Shown piece by piece: positions 1-9,500 of a stretch of DNA of 38,122 bases. Each line of letters starts with the position of its first letter. The stretch's first letter is position 1. The notes beneath the pieces were generated by a model that saw nothing but the letters and a program-made list of their open reading frames with translations, was not told where the DNA came from and did no database searches. The DNA is from Gonium pectorale (lineage: Eukaryota; Chlorophyta; Chlorophyceae; Chlamydomonadales; Volvocaceae): NCBI GenBank assembly GCA_001584585.1, contig LSYV01000197.1, forward strand, positions 1-38,122, in the 5' to 3' direction. Position numbers and translations under genes: made by a program.

Positions 1-732
1 GGGTAACAAGCTGCGTGCACGAGCCCGATCCTGCAGCCATCCTGCGCCCGTCGCATCCCCACGCAGCTCCTCGTGCAGCTTACAGTATACAAGTCTTTTC
101 TATCCTGACCCAGCAGCCTCAGCGGTCCCATTTCGCCCAGGGCGCGGCCCGTCCAGTTGGCCCGGCGCTCCCATCCCGCCTCGGGCCCGGCGCTCCCATC
201 CCGCCTCGGGCCCCGCCCCATCCCGCCTCGGGCCCGGCGCTCCCATCCCGCCTCGGGCCCCGACCCATCCCGCCTCGGGCCCCGACCCATCCCGCCTCCC
301 CTGAGCTCCCATCCCGCCTTGCTCCGCGACCCATCCAGATACCGTTTTCGGCCCAACCAATACCGTTTTGAACCTATACCCTCCCACGGCACTTTTCCAA
401 TCCCGAACCGGGTGACAGCCCTCCGGGGTGAAGCAGGTTTAAATAAGTGTGAGGAGGTGAGGTAGGGTCGGCAGAGGGGCAGAAGACAATCCAGAGTACC
501 AAAACCCGGGGGCACGTGTCTATAGGACATGAACTCTGCAATCCGGCATCCCTGTAACCAACCCAAAATGGGAGGGCACACTGTACAGCATTGTACGGCG
601 CCTTGCACACATATCATTTCCAGGCTCCGATCACAGCTAATCTCTTTGCGATGATACTATCTGCTGGGGAAGAGCACGAGCCATCATGGAGCATATTTGA
701 GCGGTTGGGGAAAGGTCATTCGCAACCGAACG
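1..732. other. Upstream flank of the malonyl-CoA decarboxylase gene
   Basis: No gene is supported here. The open frames are produced by a GC-rich tandem repeat at 161-320 and have no recognisable domain. The stretch from about 400 to 732 is less repetitive and presumably carries the promoter and 5' leader of the downstream gene. An AT-rich TATA-like string (TTTAAATAAG) lies near 438-447, but it is about 290 bp before the start codon, so I do not call it a TATA box. Confidence 0.6.
161..320. repeat. GC-rich minisatellite, 22/25-bp units
   Basis: Six or so copies of a C/G-rich unit stand head to tail. Longer copies of 25 bp begin CCCGGCGCTCCCATCC and shorter copies of 22 bp begin CCCCGACCCATCC. 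All share the core CCCATCCCGCCTCGGG, and the last copies are degenerate. The units are contiguous with no unique spacers, so this is a tandem array and not a CRISPR. Confidence 0.9.
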
Positions 733-3700
733 ATGCGCGGCTTGCTAGCACTTCGTCGTGCTCTGCCGTGGGCTTCGACACGAGCTTCAACTTGTCGGTT
801 TTTGAGCGCTGCTTCGGAGCATTTCAATGAGCTTCGTGCGGTCTTGAAACAGCACCAGCAAACGCTTGGTGAGGGCCTTCAACGGTCAGGCGCCGGGGGT
901 AGCTCCTTGGCTGGCGCAACATCCTTCCCACCATCGGCACCGAACGGTGCCCTCCAGAGTAACGAGCACCCTTCAGCGGTCGTCATTAAGGAGCTCCTTC
1001 GAATTTTTACGAGGAAGGTCCCCGGTGGGCTCGTCCCCGACGGCCTTGTCCGACTCTTCATGCAGGTCGGCAAGTCTCGGGGCAGCAACATCGCAGTAGA
1101 GATGAGAGCGATATGTGCCGCGACAAGGGCCAGAAAAAATGAGTGCGCCAAACCATTTACCAGTGCCAGCGTGTGGGGTCCATGCGTGCCAACAGATGTG
1201 CCAACAGGGGTGTGTGTGTGTGTCTTGAAAAGGAACAACGCATACGACGAGCGTAAGCGCGTGTGTGTGTGTGTTACGTCATGCGAATGTGCGTGCTTGC
1301 TTGTGGACATGCTGCAAACAGACTAGGCAAACAGACTAGGCGTGGTAGGCGAGAGAGGCGAGGCAAACAGTCGAACAGTCGTGCAGTTTGGCATGCTAAC
1401 CGGCAGCCCATGATGTGTGTGTGTGTGTGCACTACGCTTCCCCAGGCGTACTCGGAGCTTCAGGGCACTGGCGATCGGCTGGCATTCTTCCGCCTTCTGA
1501 CAACGGAAATGGGCCTATCGGGTGGGTTGTTGGGGTGGGTATGTTTCGTTCATCCTCGCTTCTCTTCTGCTCCGCTCCACACGACCCGCGTCGTGCGGGC
1601 CCAGGGGCTCTGAACCCAATGTGCTGAAAAAAGAGAGAAACCTGTGGAGAAAGAGGGAGCCCAGATGATGCCCAGCGCAAGGCACCGATGGAGCTGGCCC
1701 GCCTTTGTTGTCAGCTAACTTGTTCCATGTGCACGGCACCCGCACTGAACCACGCAGCTGGAATATGGGGTAGATCGTCTACCTGGCCCGGAACATTTGA
1801 ACCGGGTAGCCTGCGCTACTTCCACGGCTAACGCACTCGAAAGCAAGGAAGTCACGGGGCCAAAGTGCAAGAGTGACACGTCCCCAACCCGACCCGCCGC
1901 GCAGTGCGCGAGGTGTCCTCCGCTGTGCGGCTCTGGAGCGCCGCAGCGGCCCGGACAGCCTCCTCGCCTGCAGCCGGGGCGCCTCCTGCAGCCGGATCCG
2001 CAACGACACGAACACAGACCGCGGCTGTAGAGGCGAACGCCTCCGCCTCCTCGTCCTCAGCCGGCGTCACTGCTGCCGCCGCCGCCGGACCGTCCGCAGT
2101 TGCCGCCGCCGGTGCTGCTGCTGGCGACGTGCCGCCGGCCGAGGCCGGCTTTCACGACGCCCTCTACCGCGCGGCCGACCGGCTCAGCAGCTCCTGCCAG
2201 CCCCTGTACACGCAGCTCTTCCTGCCTATCAGCCAGGCGCCAGAGGGTGGGCAGCGGCAAGCGGCTGTTGGCGGGATGTATTTGGGTTGTCTGGCCGGTA
2301 TGACAGCCGGCCGCTTGACTTCGGCAGGGAAGGTGGCGTAGGGCCGTACTCCAATACCGTAACTCTACCTCCACTCGCTCCAGTCACCCAAGCTGCCCGC
2401 GCCTCCCCTGTTCCCTCCTCTAAATTGAACCTTTCTGCGCCACCGCCCCACTCCCGCCCTTCTGCCGTCCAGCCTCCCTGCCGGGCTCTGCCTCCCTGCT
2501 TCTCGCCCTTCCTGCAACACCGTCCGTGCCGCTGCCCGCATCTGTTGCTGCCGGCCGGCGCCCATGCCGCCCCTCAGGCATGAAGTTCCTGGTGGACATG
2601 CGCTCTGACCTGCTCACGCTGGCGGCGCAGCAGGCCGCGCCCGCTGAATCGGCGCCACTCAGGGCCATGGCGGACCACCTGCGGTGAGGCGGAACAAGGA
2701 CGACGGCGAGCGGGCAGGGGAGGGGAGGGAAGGACAAAGGTAACAGCAAAACTTTCGGGAAGGGAGGGATATTGCGCGCGTGTACACCGCTTGACGCGTC
2801 CACGCATTGCCGATTGCCCTGGGCCCGGCCCACCTGCCCGCCTTGACCTCCCCTACGCAGCCAGGCGCTGGCGGAGTGGTTCAGCGTGGGTCTGCTGCAG
2901 CTGCAGCCCATCTCCTGGCAAGAGTCGCCAGCTGCACTCCTGGTACGTGGCCAGCTGGCTTCGTGCGTGGTTCCTCCCAGGCCAGAGATGCGGCATCTAT
3001 GGCCGTTGCCACTGTTTCAGAGCGCCGTGGCCGGTTTCGTGGCACGGCCAGGAGCAGGATTGCAGCCGGTCTGCCTCTCGCGGGCAACCCGGTCACCCCA
3101 AGCCGCCGCGCCGTCCGCCTGCCACCCCGCCTGCCTGCCACCCTGCCTGTCGTCCCTCCTCCGTCCCCCTAGGAGCGCGTGATGCGCGCCGAGGCGGTCC
3201 ACCCCCTGACCGGCTGGGAAGAGCTACGGCAGCGGCTGGGGCCGCGACGCCGTGTGTTCGCCTTCACGCACCCGTCGATGCCCGGAGAGCCGCTGGTGGT
3301 GCTGCACACGGCACTGATGGACGGGGTGCGGATGGGGGCGGCGGAAGCGGGGAGATGCGGGGCGGGGCGGGTAGTAAGGACTGTCACTAGAGGAGTGGGA
3401 CGGGGCAGGCGGAGGATGAGACCGTGAAGTTTGTGACGACGGCGGCAGGGACCACATCTGTTTAGAGTGGCATTCGTTGCGACGTTCTGTAGTGCGCGCC
3501 CAGACTCAATACGTCGCCTGCCAGTACGCCGGGTCGCCTGCCAGTACGCCGGTCGTTAACATCAGCACACGGTGTTGCCCGTGTAGGGCTTGGCTCTGTG
3601 GGCGCTGCCCAACCACATGCGTTTCCACCCTAAAACGCGCTGCATCCCGTGCGCCCCCGCCCCACACTCACACACACGTCCTGTGTACCCGGCCTGCACT

Positions 3701-5329
3701 GCAGCCGGCTTCGAGCATGGAGGAGATCCTGGATCGCGGGCGGGGCGGCGCGAGTGCATCGGGGCCGCCGCATCTGCCGCCTTCCCGGGCGCCCGGCCTG
3801 ACGCCCCACCCGCCGCCGCCCCCGCCCGTCCTGCCGCCCAGCACGGCTGTCTTCTACTCGATCTCGTCCAGCCAGCCGGGTTTGCGCGGCATTGAGCTGG
3901 GCCACTTCCTCATCAAGCGGGTGGCGGACCTGCTATTGGTGCGGCCCAGCGGGGCGGCATGCGACCGCTGCTGTTGCATGCGCCTTTGAGCGCTGCACTG
4001 GACGCCGTTGCACGTATCAAACTTCGGTTAGCACTCCTGCTCGAGCGCCCGCTAGTCCTCCACTATTGCGACCCGTGCCTTTCCCCGTGCGGTTTTCCGC
4101 CCCGCCGCACGCCCCACACCGGCACTGCACGAGTGCTCAAAGCCGCACATCCGCGCCGCGCCGCCCCGCAGGCGCAGCATCCCAGCATACGCCAGCTCGT
4201 CACCCTCTCGCCGCTGCCCAACTTTCGCTCTTGGCTCACGTCCCGGCTTCGCCAGGAGCTGCAGCGACAGCAGCAGCAGCAGCCTCCTCAACCCCAGTTC
4301 GACCCAGAGCAGGCGGCACAATCCGGCGCAAGGACGGCAGAGACGGGGCAAGGGCGCGATGCCGGGGCTGAGGGCCCTCTGCTGCTCCCCAACGAGGCCA
4401 AGGAGGTCTTGCGCCTGGCAACCGAGCTGGGCTGGAGGGCTGTCTGTGAGCACTCCAGCGCCAGTGCCGGCGCCGCAGCGGCCCTTTCCTGGCTCCTGGA
4501 GGGCGATCGCTGGCTGGCGGCGGCTCGCGCCAGCGCGGCACTTCCGTCCTGGCCCCCGCACGACACCCCCTCAAAACGGGAACACAACCGTGACGATGAC
4601 CGCGTGGAAGGCAGTGATCCGGGCGGCAGCGTAAGCGGCTGGAGGCAGGAGCCGCCGCTGGCGGCGGCGCCGGCTGGGGCCAGGGCCGCGGCCGGGGTGG
4701 AGGAGGTGCTGCGGCCCCTGCTGCTGCGGCTGGCCGCCCGGTACCTGGCGGTGGAGAAACGGCGCCGCTTCGCGCTGTGCCCCGTGGCGCACTTCCACCT
4801 GCGCAACGGAGCGTCGCTGTGGCGGCTGAACTGGCGGTACGCCGGCGCTCGGGTGACGGCCAAGGGCCTGCGGGGCGTGGGGCCCGCTTGAAAGCCTTGA
4901 CTGTGAGGAAGGCACGTTGCCGCCGGCAATGCTAGTATGTGTATGGTGGCCAGTGGGGCACCGGCCATATGCCTACGACTGGTGTCAGCTGTAAGGATTT
5001 GACCAGTTGTAGGTGCCACGAGAGGGACGGACTCGTCGGCGCTGCGCTCTTACCCCGTCTTGTAGGGCCGACCTGAGTGCGCTGGGCCTTCAGCGCAGCT
5101 ATGGCATCATGGTCAACTACGAGTACGACATGTCGACCATGTACGGCAACAACCAACTTTATCTCTTGCGACATGAGGTACGGCACGACGCAGGAGCTCT
5201 TGCAATGCGCTCCATGGATGCGCGGCAACCCGCCGAGCGTCCGGACAGGGCTGCTTTTGGCGATTCATCACGCAACGTCCCTATGTGTCGCAGGTGCAAG
5301 CCCACCCCAACGTCCTGAAGTTGCTGTAG
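733..5329 (+). CDS. MCD: Malonyl-CoA decarboxylase, probably mitochondrial
   Basis: This enzyme decarboxylates malonyl-CoA to acetyl-CoA. Proposed exons: 733-1065, 1446-1521, 1905-2246, 2578-2683, 2861-2942, 3173-3325, 3705-3938, 4172-4836, 5066-5177, 5294-5329 (2,139 nt, 712 aa). Family blocks run in order: MKFLVDMRSDLL at about residue 252, WFSVGLLQL, EAVHPLTGWEELRQRLGP, HPSMPGEPLVVLH, FYSISSSQPGL, LSPLPNFRSWL, FHLRNGASLWRLNW and GIMVNYEY near the end. By family comparison Ser455 and His651 are the likely catalytic Ser/His pair. The leader from ATG 733 (MRGLLALRRALPWAS) is Arg/Ala-rich without acids, as in a mitochondrial presequence, and the C-terminus (NVLKLL) has no SKL-type peroxisomal signal. 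Pro-rich and Gln-rich insertions lie near the exon 7 and exon 8 blocks. Exons 1-3 rest on weaker homology than exons 4-10, and the exon 3 acceptor is the least certain join. Confidence 0.9.
1210..1429. repeat. (GT)n microsatellites in intron 1
   Basis: Three runs of alternating GT lie at about 1210-1223, 1261-1272 and 1414-1429, inside intron 1 of the malonyl-CoA decarboxylase gene. The third run is only about 15 bp before the exon 2 acceptor. A 13-bp imperfect direct repeat (GCAAACAGACTAG) lies between them near 1313-1340. Confidence 0.8.
1225..1261 (+). repeat. Dispersed repeat, copy A
   Basis: About 37 bp, beginning TTGAAAAGG and ending TAAGCGCG, recur almost unchanged at 31896-31931 in the same orientation. 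The copies differ by one small indel and two substitutions. This copy sits in intron 1 of the malonyl-CoA decarboxylase gene. No coding or structural role is visible. Two related copies in 38 kb suggest a fragment of a dispersed element or a shared ancestral segment. Confidence 0.75.
3513..3552. repeat. Two 20-bp tandem copies in intron 6
   Basis: The 20-mer GTCGCCTGCCAGTACGCCGG occurs twice back to back in intron 6 of the malonyl-CoA decarboxylase gene. This is a simple replication-slippage duplication. Confidence 0.85.
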
Positions 5330-6581
5330 AGGACCTGACCTGGGCTGCCATGGAGGGGCATTGAGGGGCGTAGCAAGAGCGACCGGCCCAGACGCCTCTG
5401 GCGTGGAGAGAACAGCGTAGCTGCACCGCAGGAGACGATCCGTGTAAGGGGGAGGGGCGCAGCACTACTGCACCAGGGCTTCAGGTCCACAGATGCCTGT
5501 AGCTGACCGTGACGCCGAAAGGGAGCATTCTTTTTCTGCGCATCGGCTGGTACTTTTACGGTTGCTGCCGTACGGGTTGTTTATCTCACGACAGTACACA
5601 CTAAACCCACGAACCGCTCAGGTTCTTTTCTGCAATTACTAAGTTTGCACGTGTCCACGCAGGGCCAACTTGGTGTGTGTGCCACGGTGCGCTTTTATGT
5701 TTCGTGTTCTGGGCCCCACGGCTAAGACAACGGGTGTTTCACCCACTCTGCTATGGCGGGTCGGGAGCCAATCGGTTCATGTGGCCTGCAGCCCCTCTGG
5801 GGAGTCTGTAATCTGTATCTGGTGGGGAGCCACAAGGATGCAGCGTCGATGGACAGCGGCGAGGGTCGACTCACGGGGTCGACTTGTGCGGCGGGGGTCC
5901 GTTGGGCGTCCTTCGCCGTATGGTTGCTGGCTTACGTGCTTGTTGTGTTATGGCACCTGATGCCGAGGAAGCAAGCTGTATCACAGGCCCATGCACATCA
6001 GCAACGTTACGGAGCGCAGCACGCGCATGCTGATTATAGTTTTGCATCGCATCATCAGCCGCATCTAGCAGATCCAGCCTGCTCGTCCCGACTTTCCCCC
6101 CTCCCTGCCCGCCACAAACCAGGGTCGCCCTGGTCGCCCTGCGCGTGTATTGGTCGTTTACAGCAGTCGTGCAGCAGGGTCCGTGCTGACGGTTAGTCTA
6201 TCTGCGGTCTGGCCTTGCCAATTCTTTGGAACCCCTGGCAGCCGTCTCCTCGGGTCTCCACAGTTTCCAGTCGTCCAGTGGGAGATCCCCGAGGACCCCC
6301 TGCACGCCCCCCGGTGGGGATTGCAGAAAGTCGGACCCGCAGTCCTAAACTCCGTATTTGTCGACCTCTGTCCAGCTGTCGCTGTCCGTGCAACTAGTAA
6401 CCAGCAACGGCAGTGCAACGGTCAACGTACCCGCGCAGGGGCGTGCAGGTGTAAGACAGCATGCTGAAGGCCACAATTATACACTATATTATTTACTAGT
6501 ATATCTGGGTGTTAAACGCGGAGCTGCTCCGATAGCTAGCACGAACAGCTTCCTGTGACACCCCCCCGCCTTCCAAGGCGA
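5330..6581. other. Intergenic region between MCD and the CNNM-like gene
   Basis: The left part should be the 3' UTR of malonyl-CoA decarboxylase, with TGTAA at 5443-5447. The right part should be the promoter and 5' leader of the CNNM-like gene. The open frames here (for example 5753-6196) have no recognised domain and no convincing splice context. An unrecognised non-coding first exon of the CNNM-like gene could lie here. Confidence 0.55.
5443..5447 (+). terminator. Candidate polyadenylation signal TGTAA
   Basis: TGTAA, the usual polyadenylation signal of volvocine algae, stands 114 nt after the TAG stop of malonyl-CoA decarboxylase. It is the first such pentamer I found after the stop. Confidence 0.5.
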
Positions 6582-9500
6582 ATGTATCAATTGATTCGTC
6601 ACCTACTTGCATCAGAGGCAGAATGTGAAAAGGAGGAGCACGTTTTCAATATCTATTACTTTCTCATCTGTATCCTGCTAGTCATCATTTCGGGGTTATG
6701 CTCTGGGCTCACTCTTGGTGAGAAGAGGGCCTTGTTCCAGCCCTAACTCCTGTGTTCCGGAGTAGCCAGTCGACAAGGGTTCCATGATACCTGTGCGGTT
6801 TCTCGTTCCTGTGGAATCTTCTATGCAGGGCTGCTTTCGCTGGACTTGGTGGTGAGGCAGGCGGAATGCCAACCCATCACTGCATGCCGACACGTGCCGA
6901 TACGGGGAGGGTGGGCACCAGGCGTGGGATGGGTTTACGGGAGCAGAAGCACGAAGGGCACCCCCGGTCTGCGTCCAACAATCTGCTAACTTGGAACGGC
7001 TCAGGAATTGGAGGTGCTGAAGCGGAGCGGCAAACCACGGGAACAGCAGTATGCGGAGAAGATTATGCCTGTCATCCGCAACACACATTACCTGCTGGTA
7101 ACGCTACTGCTATGCAACGCTGCGTCGATGGAGGTAGGGGTCGGGACATTGGATGGGATGGGATTTGGGAAAGCTGTGGGTCAAGGAGTAAGGAAGACAT
7201 GCCATCACCGAGGCGGGGACTTTTTTTGTAACTGGCCGGTTGCCAGGATGGCACCACGGGCCGCTCATGCAGGGTTAGGCAGGAAGACCTAGCAACGTGC
7301 ACTCGAGGTCAAGCCCTCAAACACTAGACGTGCCAATGTGCTGTGTCTAGCCCCCATGGTGCCCTCCGACCCCATCCGGCCACCAGGCGCTGCCCATCTT
7401 TCTGGACAAGCTGGTGGACCCGGTAACTGCCATTATTGTGTCGGTCACTGCCGTGCTCTTCTTCGGGGAGATCATCCCACAAGCGTTGTGCTCCAGGTGC
7501 GACGGGGCGAGGCCGGGTGTGGGCTGGCTGGCTGGACGATGGTGCGAGGCCGAGTGTGGCAATGGCCATAGACCACTGGGTCGTCGGTCTTAAGCTTACC
7601 CGTTTGCGTGCTGCTTAACCGCCTCCACCGGCAGGTTCGGGCTGGCCGTCGGCGCCAACCTGGCGTGGCTGGTGCGCGGCATGATGTTCATCGCGTTCCC
7701 GCTGGCGTGGCCTATTGGTAAGTGGGCATGACTGGGGCCCCTTCTGCAGGGCCTGAGAGACCGCTCCTGCGCAGGGAGGACTGTGCCGCACGAGCGTTAG
7801 CGAGCTGCATTGGCGCCTGGGCATGTCGAAGGCATGGGTTTCCCGGCCCAGCCCGGTCAACCTGAAACGCGGCCCTGCCTGCCGCGGCCCTGAATGCTGG
7901 CCGCTGCCGTCACTGCTCCCTCTTTTGGCCCTCCCGTTGGCCTTTTCGCCGGCCGCTGCATTGTGCCCAGCCCCGCTGATCCCTCCGCGGGTCACCCCTC
8001 ACCTGACGCACAGGCAAGCTGCTGGACTACCTGCTCGGGTCGGAGCACCACACCCTGTTCCGGAGGACGCAGCTCAAGGTGGGCCAACGGCCGCGGGGGC
8101 TGCGGGACGGGCTTGGCCAGAAGGCATACGGCACCGGGATCGCAGGCGACGGGGCGCACGGGCAGGGGGGCGATGCGGTTAGGACGCGGAGGCCCCTTGG
8201 CCACGCCGCCCAGCTCATCGCGTTTGTCAGCTGCCGCCGCAGCTTTTAGTCCTTGCGAGCTGCCGACAAGCCGCCACGCATGAAACTGAAGCTTGTTTTT
8301 CTGTCTTGTCGCAGGCTCTGGTCGATCTCCACGGGGCGGACACGGGCCTCGGCGGCAAGCTGTCCAAGGACGAGATCAACGTCATCACCGGTGCGACTGC
8401 CCTGCCCGGGTCCGTCGCCTTGCTTCGTCGCCCTTGACTTCGGATGGCGCTGGCCCTGGACTGTCACGTGGTGCTGTGCTTGTTCTTTTCCTACAGTTAA
8501 CCTTGGGCAGCAACCGCAGCTATGTAGCTAGCCGTTCGCCGCCGCGTACGCCTGTCCGGCTCAATCGACTCTGCACCTGCCGCCCCTGCCTGCCTGCCGT
8601 CTGTCTCCACGGCCCCAGGCGCGCTGGACCTAACCCACAAGATTGCGTTCCGTTCCATGACCCCGATCGACAAGGTGTTTATGCTGTCGTTGGACGAGAC
8701 GCTCAACGACGCGGTAAGATGTAGCGGTTGGCTAGGGTGACGGTTGGAGGCGGATGGTTGGCGGTATGCGACCATCGGTACAGCGGGCACGCCTTGGAGC
8801 GGTCAACAATCTGGTGCCTGTCGGGAAATGAACGGCAAAACCCGCGAACCCCCGATGTGATTGGCGCCCACCGCTGGGATTGGCAGCGGGCCCGTGCGTC
8901 GCACCGCACTAGCGCCGCACACCCTCTGCCCTGCTTCTTCCTCCCTCTCATCCCTTGTCCCGACCTGCCCAGGTTGTTGAGGCGGTGCTGGAGAGCGGCC
9001 ACAGCCGCATCCCCGTGCATCGCGGCACCGACCGCCACGACATCGTGGGGCTGGTGCTGGTCAAGGAGCTGCTCAGCCACGTGCGCAAGGGAGGGCAGGT
9101 GCGGCCGGCGGCAGCGTCCCGTGTGCCCACCGGACGGGCTCCGACAAAGCGGTGTACAGATACAGATTATAGGCTCCCCAGAGGGGCTGCTTGAGCTAGC
9201 GGCGCGATGCCCGGGGATGGGTTGCTGGGACTGGAGATGGGAAGTATGCGGGATTGTACACCTCCTGCGGTGTGAAGAACGTTACGGAGCACGGCTGGTC
9301 TCGACTGGCCGTTTGCTGCGGACGACGACACAACAGTCGGCGGGCTGGGACAGCGCGGGTTCCGATATGGCAGCGGCAAGGCATCGATCGCGCTGGTGAT
9401 CCCTGGCGGCGTTGTGTATCGCCTGATTATGCCCACCAAAGCAATGGCGACATGTTTTAACCCTATCATTTCGTCAGTAAAGCGCTAAGCCGGGGGGGAT

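Noticed and set aside
161..320. CRISPR-like array
   Set aside because: The units are contiguous with no unique spacers, and the sequence is eukaryotic; it is a minisatellite.
697..732. Upstream extension of the MCD reading frame to 697
   Set aside because: The frame is open but begins with TTG; the first ATG is at 733 and gives a good presequence.
1764..1812. tRNA-like structure with GGTTCAAAT on the minus strand
   Set aside because: The putative T loop would be 10 nt instead of 7, and no acceptor stem or anticodon arm can be drawn.
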